The notes beneath the pieces are model-generated. The model was given only the letters and a program-made list of their open reading frames with translations. It did no database searches and was not told the DNA's origin. A stretch of 33,737 nt of DNA, taken from assembly GCA_905194675.1 (NCBI GenBank), contig CAJJTG010000025.1, forward strand, positions 1 to 33,737, written 5' to 3'. Position numbers and translations under genes: made by a program. This DNA is from an uncultured Collinsella sp. Its GTDB lineage: Bacteria > Actinomycetota > Coriobacteriia > Coriobacteriales > Coriobacteriaceae. Shown here piece by piece: positions 26,220 to 33,737 of this stretch (its first letter is position 1; every line of letters begins with the position of its first letter).

Positions 26220-26438
26220 CTACATCGAAAAGGTGTATCGCGACCCGATGATATATTGCTGCCCCACGTACAGCGGCTTGTTGAATTGATCGCGATACCT
26301 GCCCCTCAGATTGAAGAGGGGCTCGGCGAGAGGGACCTCGAGCAGTTTCGCGAGCTCGTCATTTGCCAGTTGGATACCAAGCGACTGCTCGCTGCCGCGA
26401 AACGCGCGACGATCCGTCCGCTCGCGAATCGCCGCCGT
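26220..26438 (-). pseudogene. C-terminal fragment of a GntR-family (UTRA) regulator
   Basis: Reading the minus strand from 26438 to the TAG at 26220-26222 gives about 72 codons without a stop, including EQSLGIQLANDELAKLLEVP, LAEPLFNLRGRY, NKPLYVGQQY and GSRYTFSM at the end. This matches the last part of a UTRA ligand domain (E..I......A..LGV..G.PLL...R......G.P.......YRGDRYRF). The DNA-binding half and the start of the UTRA domain are absent. The fragment begins right at the stop codon of the exported protein gene at 26439, so a deletion joined the two. It lies 60 bp upstream of the HAD remnant. Confidence 0.7.
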
Positions 26439-26855
26439 TTATGTTGCAGCTGGCGCTTCGTGCAACATTGAGGGCATATTGCTACCCTGTTTGATGTTGA
26501 ACAGCCATCGAGTTTGCTCAACCCGCCAGTTAGTCTTATCGTTCACGTAGACCGTGCCATCGATGTAGATCCTCACAGGATTAATCCGAGACGCATCCGG
26601 CGCGTCGATGGTGTAACCCGAAGATGGCGTGACCTCACCCTCAGCCGTCTTAAGTACGTAACTGCCCGGCTCGGTGATTTGGACGGGTTCGTTGTTGGCC
26701 TGCGTAAGCGGCAGCACCTCCGCCTTCACCCCGTCGGGCATGACCTGCGTCTCGGCGTTTGCCACTGCCGGCGTCGCCACGAGCGCGCATGCTACGGTGG
26801 CGATGCCCAGCAGACGCGTCAACACGGCGCGCATCCCCATCTTCTTCTCCCTCAT
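26439..26855 (-). CDS. small exported hypothetical protein (138 aa)
   Basis: I do not recognise a family. A clear signal peptide opens the protein: basic start MREKKMGMR, hydrophobic core AVLTRLLGIATVACALVAT, and a likely cleavage after PAVANA. The mature part of about 105 residues is predicted beta-rich, with EPGSYVLKTAEGEVTPSSGY and VRIYIDGTVYVNDKTNWRVE. The ATG at 26853-26855 has GGGGAGC upstream; a longer frame from 27062 is not supported. The stop codon falls exactly where the GntR fragment begins, in the same frame, so the C-terminus may be truncated or altered by the deletion that created that junction. Confidence 0.6.
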   Translation of the reverse strand: MREKKMGMRAVLTRLLGIATVACALVATPAVANAETQVMPDGVKAEVLPLTQANNEPVQITEPGSYVLKTAEGEVTPSSGYTIDAPDASRINPVRIYIDGTVYVNDKTNWRVEQTRWLFNIKQGSNMPSMLHEAPAAT

Positions 26856-26945
26856 CACAGCTCCCCTTACCCCTATGCTTTCGCGATGTCCGATATCGCT
26901 TGGCGCTGGCGGCCGGCATGCCCCCTCGCCAGCCGTCAGCTCAAA

Positions 26946-26972
26946 TTGACATATATATCCACCTGGTATTGT
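26946..26972 (+). promoter_or_regulatory. possible promoter of the two-component genes
   Basis: TTGACA (26946-26951) and TATTGT (26967-26972), spacing 15 bp, about 125 bases upstream of the response regulator start. The spacing is short for a strong sigma-70-type promoter. Confidence 0.35.
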
Positions 26973-27097
26973 GCAACCGCATGTTTTGACACCCTGCTGC
27001 TCGGCGCGAGTTGCGTACCGTGAGGCGCAAATGGAACGCACCCCCGCGGGCGGCGCGTGCACGATGTGGCAAAATCGAGGTACTAAGGGGGCCCAAT

Positions 27098-27820
27098 ATG
27101 CTCAAAATCATCGCCTGCGACGACGACGTCGCCTTTCTAGATAACCTGCACCGCATGATCAACCGCTGGTCGGCCGAGACGGGTACGGCGGTCGATGTTG
27201 CGCTCGTTACGCGCGGCGAGGACCTGCTGGCACGCCATGCCGCATCGCGCGCCGACATTATCATGCTCGACATGATCATGCCGCTCGTCAACGGCATGGA
27301 CACCGCCCGCGAGCTGCGCCAATCCGATACCGCCGTGCGCTTGGTATTTCTGACCTCATCGCCCGAGTTCGCGCTTGAGTCCTACGAGGTCCGCGCCTTC
27401 GACTACCTGCTCAAACCCGTGACCTACGAGCGCGTGGCGCAATTGCTCGACGAGCTGTCGAGCCTGCGTCCGGCAGCGACCGACGAGCTCGTCATCAAGA
27501 CGTCCTTTGGCTACCATGCCCTGCGCCTATCCGATATCGAATATGCCGAGGCTCGCAACAAGCACGTGATCTTCCACCTGCGCGATGGCCGCGATATCGA
27601 GGCGCTCGAGCCGTTCCGCAGCATCGAGGACCGACTGGCCCAAAACGCGACCTTCTTTAAGTGCCACCGCAGTTACCAGGTCAATCTGCGCAACATCGAC
27701 CACTTTAACCGCACGGAAATCGTCATGCGCTCGGGCGCGTGCATACCGCTCGCGCGCAGCTGCAAGCAGGGATTCCAAGACGCCTACTTTGCGGTGCGGT
27801 TCGAGGGCGGGAGACGCTGA
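27098..27820 (+). CDS. LytTR-family response regulator
   Basis: This 240-aa protein has a receiver domain (residues 1-120) with the acidic pocket CDDD (Asp8-10), the phospho-acceptor Asp58 in IIMLDMIMP, Thr in VFLTSSPEF and Lys in YLLKPV, followed by a LytTR DNA-binding domain (about 140-235) with ISYLHR-like blocks IEYAEARNKHVIFHLRDGR and FFKCHRSYQVNLRNI. Such regulators (AgrA, ComE, VirR types) often control bacteriocin, competence or surface genes. The ATG at 27098 has AAGGGG upstream. Its stop codon overlaps the kinase start (TGATG), so the two form one operon and surely one signalling pair. Confidence 0.93.
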   Translation: MLKIIACDDDVAFLDNLHRMINRWSAETGTAVDVALVTRGEDLLARHAASRADIIMLDMIMPLVNGMDTARELRQSDTAVRLVFLTSSPEFALESYEVRAFDYLLKPVTYERVAQLLDELSSLRPAATDELVIKTSFGYHALRLSDIEYAEARNKHVIFHLRDGRDIEALEPFRSIEDRLAQNATFFKCHRSYQVNLRNIDHFNRTEIVMRSGACIPLARSCKQGFQDAYFAVRFEGGRR

Positions 27821-29097
27821 TGCTTTCCTCGGCAGAACTGGTACTTTGGGCAATCCACCATGCGACGACGTTGCTCTTTGGCGTCTTTGCCTCGGCGGCT
27901 CTGTGCGGTGTCGAGATCAACGGCCGCCATTCGCTCGAACTGGTGGGGGTCGGCGCCGTAACCGGATGTGCATTCGGCCTCGCCAATGCCGTCGGCGGCG
28001 AGCTTTTCGCCCGACAGGCCTATCCACTCGTCGTGCATCTGCCGCTTGTCGTCTACCTGTGCGTACGCTATCGCCTAAGTCCGCTGCTCGCCATCCTGGG
28101 CGTTACCAGTGCCTACCTGAGCTGCCAGTTTAGCAACTGGATGGGCATCGCCGCATTCGCCGCCACCGATTCGCAGGTCGCATACTACGTGGCGCGCATC
28201 ATCACCACGCTCGGCGTCTTTGCCGTCTTATTGCATTGGGCAAGCGACATTGGCCCCCGCCTGGCGATCAAAAGCCCCACCGAGCTGGAGATTCTGCTCA
28301 TCCTGCCGCTCGTCTACTACATCTTCGACTACGCCACCAACGTCTATACCACGCTCTTCCACTCGGGCTCGGTAGTAACCGTTGAGTTTTTGGCGTTCGC
28401 CCTCTGCGCGTTCTACCTTATGTTTCTTGCCGTCTACCTTCGCGAATACGAGGCAAAGGAAATCGCCGAGCGCGAGCGCTGGATGCTCGCGACCCGCGAC
28501 AGCGCGGCCATCAAAGAGCTCGAAGCCTGGCGCCAGTCCGGACGCGAGCTCTCGGTTCTCCGTCACGACATGCGTCACTACCTGCGCGGTCTAGCGGCCC
28601 TGATCGAAGAGGGTCACGCCGATGAAGCGCTCGAGCGTATCGACGCGCTCTGCGAGACCAACGACCGCACCGCCGTGCGCCGCTACTGCGCCAACGAAAC
28701 GGTCAACATTGCGCTCTCGTCGCTTTCCGCGGACATCAACGCGCACGGCATCACCGCCGACCTGCGAGCCGCCGTGCCCGAAACCGTCCACGTGGGCGAT
28801 GTCGATCTGTTCAGTGTGGTATCGAACGCCCTGGACAATGCCATCGCCGCGGCGAGCGCCGCCCCCGAAGGCAAGCGGTTTGTCGACCTGGACCTTCGCT
28901 ACGAAGACGGTCAGCTTCTATTGCTGGTTTCCAACAAATTTGGACGGGCGCCGCACATGGTCGACGGCATGCCCGTGGCTCAGCACGCCGGTCACGGCTT
29001 TGGCACCAAGAGCATTAAGCTTGCCGTCGAACGCATGAACGGCAACTGCCAGTTCCGCATTAACGGCGATCGGTTTGAGCTGCGCGCTGTGATGTAA
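27820..29097 (+). CDS. GHKL-type sensor histidine kinase (AgrC-like layout)
   Basis: The 425-aa protein has about six membrane helices in its first 210 residues, a short coiled linker (EYEAKEIAERERWMLATRD), the phospho-acceptor His249 in VLRHDMRHYLRGL, and a GHKL ATPase domain with the N box VVSNALDNAIAAA and a G box HAGHGFGTKSI. It lacks a large extracellular loop, as in AgrC/ComD peptide receptors and the related 10TM-like kinases. No AgrD-like peptide gene or AgrB protease was found nearby, so the signal is unknown. Its ATG overlaps the stop of the response regulator gene. Confidence 0.92.
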   Translation: MLSSAELVLWAIHHATTLLFGVFASAALCGVEINGRHSLELVGVGAVTGCAFGLANAVGGELFARQAYPLVVHLPLVVYLCVRYRLSPLLAILGVTSAYLSCQFSNWMGIAAFAATDSQVAYYVARIITTLGVFAVLLHWASDIGPRLAIKSPTELEILLILPLVYYIFDYATNVYTTLFHSGSVVTVEFLAFALCAFYLMFLAVYLREYEAKEIAERERWMLATRDSAAIKELEAWRQSGRELSVLRHDMRHYLRGLAALIEEGHADEALERIDALCETNDRTAVRRYCANETVNIALSSLSADINAHGITADLRAAVPETVHVGDVDLFSVVSNALDNAIAAASAAPEGKRFVDLDLRYEDGQLLLLVSNKFGRAPHMVDGMPVAQHAGHGFGTKSIKLAVERMNGNCQFRINGDRFELRAVM

Positions 29098-29171
29098 GGG
29101 CGCGGGCGCGACGGATTTGCGTTCCGCGGGTACGGCTCGCCCGCTCGGGGTCGTTTGTCGACGCGGGCTCG

Positions 29172-29747
29172 CTACAGCGGAGCGGCCGCCGGAGTCAGCT
29201 GCTTGATGTAGGCCCACATGCGCTGCTTAGCGGCCTTGTCGGTGAGTGCCGCCTCAAAACCGTCGAGCGCGAGCACGCGGCGACCCTGCACATGGGCGAC
29301 CAAGCCGGGCTTGAGCATAGCGGTGTCGAAGTCATCGATCGCCACGAGCATATCGGCGTAGGTCTCGCGCATGGCGTCAGCCGCGTTGTTGTCGAGCAGT
29401 AGCACCGCCTCGGGGTCCAAAGCCTCAAGCGCCTCACGGAACAGCTCGCACGGCAGAGTCTCGCCCACCGCGACCGCTCCGTCGCCTGCGCCGGCGACGC
29501 TTGCCAGCACGCAAAAATCCTCGGGCGCGTAGCCGATGGCCCCAAGCGCCTTGCGCAACGCCGCGCCATCCGGGCCGGCGGCAAGCTCGCCACCCGAACG
29601 CTCGGCCTCGTCCAAATCGCCTTTGACCAGCACGATCGGCGAGCACGCGTTGCCCGCGATACGCACGCCACGGACCGCAAGCGATGTGAGCTCCTGCTCG
29701 GCCGCCTGGGCGATGGCTTCTTTTTTCTGGCTTTGTGACGTGGACAT
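29172..29747 (-). CDS. hypothetical protein, possible uracil-DNA-glycosylase-like fold (191 aa)
   Basis: No firm family. The order of blocks NACSPIVLVKGDLDEAE, LRKALGAIGYAPEDFCVLAS, LFREALEALDPEAVLLLDNN and a final RVLALDGFEAAL with a C-terminal helix recalls family 4 uracil-DNA glycosylases (P...P..A..P.GRAG..L...L...G, then LDP..V..LG..A), but the catalytic GEAPG and HPS motifs and the Fe-S cysteines are missing. If related, it is a non-catalytic descendant. The ATG at 29745-29747 has GGAGAG upstream, and a TATAAT -10 lies 29 bases before it. It is convergent with the kinase gene and divergent from trxA. Confidence 0.6.
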   Translation of the reverse strand: MSTSQSQKKEAIAQAAEQELTSLAVRGVRIAGNACSPIVLVKGDLDEAERSGGELAAGPDGAALRKALGAIGYAPEDFCVLASVAGAGDGAVAVGETLPCELFREALEALDPEAVLLLDNNAADAMRETYADMLVAIDDFDTAMLKPGLVAHVQGRRVLALDGFEAALTDKAAKQRMWAYIKQLTPAAAPL

Positions 29748-29775
29748 GCGCTCTCCAATCGTTTGCGTGCCCACC

Positions 29776-29781
29776 ATTATA
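29776..29781 (-). promoter_or_regulatory. -10 element of the 29172-29747 gene
   Basis: The minus strand reads TATAAT, the consensus -10, 28 bases upstream of the start codon. No good -35 is visible at 17 bp. Confidence 0.45.
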
Positions 29782-29883
29782 TAAAAGAGCTGCCCGCGAG
29801 TGGTTGCTTTGCGGGCGGCTGGGTATAAGCACGGTCGTACTGAGTTTTACGCGGCCAAGCCGCGTCGCATTATGGAGGTCACC

Positions 29884-30204
29884 ATGGCTGACATTAAGCA
29901 GATTACCCCCGAGAATTTCGATTCCGTCGTTAACGACAGCCTGCCCGTGCTGGTCGATTTTTGGGCACCGTGGTGCGGGCCCTGTCGATCCCTCTCGCCC
30001 ATCGTTGACGAGGTTGCCGATGAGCTGGCGGGCAAGCTTGCCGTTGCCAAATGCAACGTCGACGACAACCAGGACCTGGCCATGAAGTATGGCGTCATGA
30101 GCATCCCCACGCTGATTGTGTTTAAGAACGGCGAAGAGATTGACCGCTCGGTTGGCGCTCTGCCCAAGGCGAGGCTGCAGGCGCTGCTGGAGAAGCATCT
30201 GTAA
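29884..30204 (+). CDS. trxA: thioredoxin
   Basis: Thioredoxin is the general cytoplasmic dithiol reductant. At 106 aa it is the standard length. The active site WCGPC (Cys31, Cys34) follows PVLVDFWAPW, the cis-proline lies in MSIPTLIVFKNGE, and the buried Asp in VLVDFW is present. The ATG at 29884 has GGAGGT at 6 bases; longer in-frame starts upstream have no support. A TATAAG -10 lies at 29824-29829, and a strong terminator follows at 30316. No thioredoxin reductase gene is adjacent. Confidence 0.97.
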   Translation: MADIKQITPENFDSVVNDSLPVLVDFWAPWCGPCRSLSPIVDEVADELAGKLAVAKCNVDDNQDLAMKYGVMSIPTLIVFKNGEEIDRSVGALPKARLQALLEKHL

Positions 30205-30315
30205 TACGCTTGTTACTTACCCGCCGTCCATGAGCGGTTTTGCACCGCTCGCCGGACTGCCGGGTGCGGCGCGTGCGACCACGGATAGTATGGTAGTTAC
30301 AAACAGCCCCCAGTG

Positions 30316-30350
30316 AACGGGTGCGAGTCGCACAGACTCGCACCCGTTTT
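30316..30350 (+). terminator. rho-independent terminator of trxA
   Basis: The 14-bp perfect stem AACGGGTGCGAGTC with its complement encloses GCACA and is followed by TTTCTTAT. It lies about 110 bases past the trxA stop codon on the same strand. Confidence 0.85.
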
Positions 30351-30425
30351 CTTATGCAGCTGCGCACAGAGTGGGCGTAGTAAAATCTGAACCACTGAAC
30401 TGCCCCATACAAAAGGAGATTTCCC

Positions 30426-30674
30426 ATGCATGATGTTGGAATGAACATGAGCCAGCTTGCCATGAGCGTCAAGCAGGTCGACGACACCATCGAGCTCGCT
30501 CACGAATGGAGCCATCAGTTGCTGCATGCGACCGAAAATTTTGACATGGAGCGCATCGGCGCCAAGCTCGAGGCAGCCATGGCCGCGTTGCACGAGGCGC
30601 ATGACGCGCTCGAGGGCTACGAGGAAGCCATCGAGGCCGACCACAACTCCGTCGGCTCCGTGAAGCTGGTGTAA
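30426..30674 (+). CDS. small helical hypothetical protein upstream of nikR (82 aa)
   Basis: I do not recognise a family. The sequence is almost entirely helix-forming, with heptad-like spacing (VDDTIELAHEWSHQLLHATE, then ERIGAKLEAAMAALHEAHDA), rich in His, Met, Glu and Asp, and without Cys or a membrane segment. An AAGGAGAT ribosome site supports the ATG. The nikR GTG start follows its stop codon after one base, so the two are co-transcribed and probably co-translated. The His- and Met-rich make-up and the linkage to nikR and hypF suggest a role in nickel handling; this is an inference. Confidence 0.7.
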   Translation: MHDVGMNMSQLAMSVKQVDDTIELAHEWSHQLLHATENFDMERIGAKLEAAMAALHEAHDALEGYEEAIEADHNSVGSVKLV

Positions 30675-30675
30675 G

Positions 30676-31188
30676 GTGGCCGAACACGAGCACGGCTGCG
30701 GGTACGAGCACGAGCATCCGCACGGGGCGGACGGCGACGCGGGCTGCCACTGTAGTGGCTCCGGCTCCGAGCTGGTCCGTTTTTCGGTTACCGCACCGGA
30801 CGACCTGCTGCGCCGTTTCGACGAACAGATCGCGCGCCGCGGCGACGTGGCCAACCGCTCCGAGGCCGTGCGCGACCTGATTCGCGCCTCGATCGCCAAG
30901 GAGCAGATGCGCACGCCCAATGAGCATGTTATCGGGTCGCTCACCATGATCTACGACCACCATACCGGCGATCTGACGCGCCGTCTGGACGAAGTGCAGC
31001 ACGACTACACCGACGAGATCGTATCGACCATGCACGTGCATCTGGATCACCACAACTGCTTGGAGATTCTGGCGCTCAAGGGTCGCGGCGAGCGCGTCTA
31101 CGAACTAGCCGACCGCCTGCTGGGCCTGCGCGGCGTTAAGCACGGCGAGCTCACCTGCGCCGCCACCAAGCAAAGCCTGGGGCTGTAA
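30676..31188 (+). CDS. nikR: NikR, nickel-responsive regulator with His/Cys-rich N-terminal tail
   Basis: NikR is a tetrameric ribbon-helix-helix repressor that binds DNA when loaded with nickel. Ribbon-helix-helix: residues about 33-75 (LVRFSVTAPDDLLRRFDEQI, NRSEAVRDLIRASI). The high-affinity nickel ligands are His109 (EVQHDY), His120 and His122 (MHVHLD) and Cys128 (HNCLE), which match E. coli His76, His87, His89 and Cys95 with a constant offset of 33. The first 33 residues are extra: they hold at least six His and three Cys (AEHEHGCGYEHEHPHG, then GCHCSG). The GTG at 30676 follows the small upstream gene by one base and has a weak ribosome site. Its targets may include hypF and hydrogenase or nickel transport genes outside the window. 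Confidence 0.93.
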   Translation: MAEHEHGCGYEHEHPHGADGDAGCHCSGSGSELVRFSVTAPDDLLRRFDEQIARRGDVANRSEAVRDLIRASIAKEQMRTPNEHVIGSLTMIYDHHTGDLTRRLDEVQHDYTDEIVSTMHVHLDHHNCLEILALKGRGERVYELADRLLGLRGVKHGELTCAATKQSLGL

Positions 31189-31211
31189 CGGGATTTCCCA
31201 CAGCGCACCTG

Positions 31212-31282
31212 CCAAAAAGGGACAGGTTTATTTTGGTAGGTTTAGAAGTTTTACCGACCAAAATAAACCTGTCCCTTTTTGG
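31212..31282. repeat. 71-bp palindrome with 26-bp perfect arms between nikR and hypF
   Basis: Left arm 31212-31237 (CCAAAAAGGGACAGGTTTAT and TTTGGT) is exactly complementary to 31257-31282, with a 19-base centre. The ends carry AAAAA and TTTTT, so it could stop transcripts from both sides, but the T tract is inside the stem. It begins 24 bases past the nikR stop codon and ends 25 bases before hypF. The GGGACAGG core is shared with the palindromes at 3474 and 4278. Confidence 0.75.
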
Positions 31283-31306
31283 TCGGTTTTGACGAGGGGG
31301 AGCCAC

Positions 31307-33737
31307 ATGCGGCATGTGCATATTCATGTGACGGGCATTGTGCAGGGCGTTGGCATGCGGCCATTTGTGTATCGCGAGGCTATGGCGCATGGCATTTGCG
31401 GCTGGGTGCTCAACGCGGGCGATGGCGTGCACATCGAGGCGCATGCTTTGGGCGAGGCGCTCGACGAATTTGTCACCGCGCTGTCGGAGCACGCGCCGGC
31501 CGCAGCCCGCGTTGAGCATGTCGCTGTTGCAGACCTGGAGCCCGACGCTTGGGATGCCGACGATGAGCAGGTCTTTCGTATTGTAGCGTCGCAAGATCAG
31601 ACCGTGCACACGACGCTCATCTCCCCCGATATCGCCACCTGTGACGACTGCCTGCGCGAACTGTTCGACCCCGCCGACCGTCGCTATCACTACCCCTTTA
31701 TCAACTGCACCAACTGCGGGCCGCGCTTTACCATCATCCGGTCGCTGCCTTATGACCGAGCGGCCACGTCGATGGATTGCTTTCCTATGTGCCCCGAGTG
31801 CGCTGCAGAGTATGGCGACCCGCTTGACCGGCGCTTTCATGCGCAGCCCGATGCCTGCTTTGACTGCGGGCCACATATTACCTGGCGCGAGGCGGACCAC
31901 GGTGTTGTTCCAACGGCGGTCGACGCAACACCAGCCGTCGGCTCCACGCGCGAGGCCAGCGATGCCATCATCGAACGCTGCATCGAGCTGCTGGCAGGCG
32001 GCGGTATTGTCGCCATCAAGGGCCTGGGGGGATTCCATCTGGCCTGCAACGCTGCCAATGAGCAGGCGGTGGTCGAGCTGCGCCGTCGCAAGCGCCGCAG
32101 CAACAAGCCGCTTGCCGTTATGGTGCGCAGCCTTGCCGATACTGAACGCCTGTGCCATGTCGATGATGCCGAGCGCGACTTGCTGGCCGGCAGCATCCGC
32201 CCCATTGTGCTGCTGCGCCGCCGTGTTGTTGGCGAGGGAGATTCCCCCGACGGCCTTACACTCGCGCCATCCGTCGCGCACGATCTACCCGAGCTCGGCG
32301 TCATGCTCCCCTATACACCGCTTCAGCATCTGCTGCTTGCAGCTGCCTCGTCGCATGGCATGCACGCGCTGGTCATGACCAGCGGAAACCTGAGCGAGGA
32401 ACCTATCGAGACCGACGATGCCCTTGCATGGGAACATCTTGTTGCCGCCGGCATCGCCGACGCGCTACTTGGCAACGACCGTGCGATTCTCTCACGCTAC
32501 GACGACTCCGTGGTACGTGTGGTCGACGGCACCGTCATGCCTGTGCGTCGTGCACGCGGATATGCGCCGCAACCGTTGTCGCTGCCGGCGCTCGACGGCA
32601 CTGCACCCTGCGTGCTCGCCTGCGGGCCGCAGCAAAAAGCCACGATCGCGCTCACGCGCGAGGACGCCGACGGCCATGTGGCCTGTTTTGTGTCGCAGCA
32701 TATCGGCGATGTCGAAAACGGCGCGACCTTCGATGCTTGGAGCGCCGCCCGCGCACGTCTAGAAAACCTCTTTGACCTGACGCCTGTCGCCCTGGCATGC
32801 GACATGCACCCCAGCTATCTGTCGAGCCAGTGGGCGCGTGAGCGGGCACGGGAGCATAGTCTGCCGCTTATCGAAATCCAGCATCATCATGCGCACATCG
32901 CGAGCGTAATGGCAGAGGCGATTGTCGCTGGCCGGCTTGCGCCCGACGCACGCGTCCTCGGTATTGCCTTCGATGGTACGGGTGCCGGCACCGACGGCAC
33001 CATATGGGGCGGTGAGCTTCTTATCGCCGGCCTTGCCGATTTTGACCGCGCCGCGCACCTGCGCACCTGGGCGCTGCCAGGCGGTGCCGCATCCGTGCGC
33101 GATGCCCGGCGCAACGCCTTTGCCCTGCTGAGCGAGCTCGGCCTGCTCGAGCATCCGGGTGCCGCGGGGCTTTTGGGCACCCTCGACGAGCAAACGCGCA
33201 GCGTGACAGCCACCATGATCGAGCGCGGCATCAACAGCCCGCGTACCAGCAGCATGGGGCGTCTCTTTGATGCCGCGGCAGCGATTCTGGGCATCTGCGG
33301 CAAGGCAACCTACGAGGGCGAACCCGCCATAGAACTCGAAGCCGCCGCCTGGCGCGCGCTCGGCGGTAAGACCGTTCGTCTCGACGACAATCACACAGGC
33401 GTATTCACGTCTGCCGACGACTCCCCCATCTTGGACCCCCAACCGCTCATCGAAGCTCTTCTGAATGGAATCGAGGCAGGCGCGCCGACCGACCGGCTCG
33501 CGCTCGGGTTCCACATCGCCATCGCGCGCTCTTCAGCACGAATCGCACGCGAAATCTGCGCGCGCGAAGGCCTCGATACCGTCGCGCTCTCGGGCGGTGT
33601 GTTCATGAACCGGCTTTTGTTTCAGCTCCTCACCCGCAAGCTTAAAGACGCAGGCCTTACGGTCTTGGTTCCCCAAACCGTGCCCGTCAACGACGGCTGC
33701 ATCGCCTACGGTCAGGCCGCCATCGCTCGCGCTCGCC
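31307..33737 (+). CDS. hypF: HypF carbamoyltransferase, hydrogenase maturation (runs off the right edge)
   Basis: HypF uses carbamoyl phosphate and ATP to carbamoylate HypE, the first step in making the cyanide ligands of the NiFe-hydrogenase active site. About 810 codons are open to the window end. Domains in order: acylphosphatase (3-90, HIHVTGIVQGVGMRPFVYRE), two Cys4 zinc fingers starting at Cys112 (CDDCLREL, CTNCGPRF, CPECAAEY, CFDCGP), a YrdC domain (about 205-390, LGGFHLACNA, RRRKRRSNKPLAVM), and a Kae1-like domain with metal ligands in IEIQHHHAHIAS (His526 and on) and GGVFMNRLLFQLL near the C-terminus. Only the last few residues should be missing. The ATG at 31307 has GGGGGAG upstream. 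Confidence 0.96.
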   Translation, partial: MRHVHIHVTGIVQGVGMRPFVYREAMAHGICGWVLNAGDGVHIEAHALGEALDEFVTALSEHAPAAARVEHVAVADLEPDAWDADDEQVFRIVASQDQTVHTTLISPDIATCDDCLRELFDPADRRYHYPFINCTNCGPRFTIIRSLPYDRAATSMDCFPMCPECAAEYGDPLDRRFHAQPDACFDCGPHITWREADHGVVPTAVDATPAVGSTREASDAIIERCIELLAGGGIVAIKGLGGFHLACNAANEQAVVELRRRKRRSNKPLAVMVRSLADTERLCHVDDAERDLLAGSIRPIVLLRRRVVGEGDSPDGLTLAPSVAHDLPELGVMLPYTPLQHLLLAAASSHGMHALVMTSGNLSEEPIETDDALAWEHLVAAGIADALLGNDRAILSRYDDSVVRVVDGTVMPVRRARGYAPQPLSLPALDGTAPCVLACGPQQKATIALTREDADGHVACFVSQHIGDVENGATFDAWSAARARLENLFDLTPVALACDMHPSYLSSQWARERAREHSLPLIEIQHHHAHIASVMAEAIVAGRLAPDARVLGIAFDGTGAGTDGTIWGGELLIAGLADFDRAAHLRTWALPGGAASVRDARRNAFALLSELGLLEHPGAAGLLGTLDEQTRSVTATMIERGINSPRTSSMGRLFDAAAAILGICGKATYEGEPAIELEAAAWRALGGKTVRLDDNHTGVFTSADDSPILDPQPLIEALLNGIEAGAPTDRLALGFHIAIARSSARIAREICAREGLDTVALSGGVFMNRLLFQLLTRKLKDAGLTVLVPQTVPVNDGCIAYGQAAIARAR

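Noticed and set aside
29172..29747. Uracil-DNA glycosylase as a firm call
   Set aside because: Catalytic motifs and Fe-S cysteines are absent; only the order of weak blocks agrees, so it is left as hypothetical.

Overview
The window is about 33.7 kb of high-GC bacterial DNA. A chaperone operon in the actinobacterial order dnaK-grpE-dnaJ-hspR, an HspR-type MerR repressor, an anaerobe-style gene set (two-cluster ferredoxin, NiFe-hydrogenase maturation factor HypF, NikR, PTS sugar uptake) and many long intergenic palindromes containing CTGTCCC all suggest an anaerobic gut actinobacterium of the Coriobacteriia, probably Collinsella or a close relative. The genus is an inference, because no rRNA gene or other firm marker is present.

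Layout, left to right. (1) 1-3186: a small acidic protein gene and clpB, both on the minus strand, with a terminator between them and a promoter/operator-like block upstream of clpB. (2) 3248-5346: a three-unit hairpin array, two divergent membrane-anchored proteins of unknown function bracketed by three copies of one short palindrome, and further palindromes. (3) 5362-7662: an aconitase-family hydratase. (4) 7933-12368: the operon dnaK-grpE-(hairpin)-dnaJ-hspR on the minus strand. The dnaK promoter region carries the same 27-bp block as clpB, and a second three-unit tandem dyad array lies upstream of it. (5) 12890-13075: a small 2[4Fe-4S] ferredoxin. (6) 13213-17165: a complete de novo NAD operon, nadA-nadB-nadC-niaR, with a 44-bp perfect palindrome over the nadA promoter that is a good candidate NiaR operator.

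(7) 17190-26855 is an accessory and decaying region. It holds a 211-bp foldback element with 31-bp inverted ends, a broken IS3-family insertion, a TatD-family hydrolase without its N-terminus, an intact beta-glucoside-type PTS operon (PRD regulator, EIIA, EIIB, EIIC, GH1 phospho-glycosidase, MupG-family protein), a doubly damaged HAD phosphatase, the last ~70 codons of a GntR/UTRA regulator, and a small exported protein. (8) 27098-29097: a LytTR response regulator and a GHKL-type sensor kinase, translationally coupled. (9) 29172-30204: a hypothetical protein and thioredoxin, divergent. (10) 30426-33737: a small helical protein, a nickel regulator NikR with a metal-ligand-rich N-terminal tail, and hypF, which runs off the right edge.

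The clearest unexplained structure is regulatory DNA. clpB and dnaK, the two heat-shock transcription units, share a 27-bp block that is not the textbook HAIR operator. Upstream of that block each also has a three-unit tandem array of hairpins, built from unrelated sequences (55-bp units at 80/81-bp period for clpB; 46-bp dyads in exact 62-bp tandem units for dnaK).
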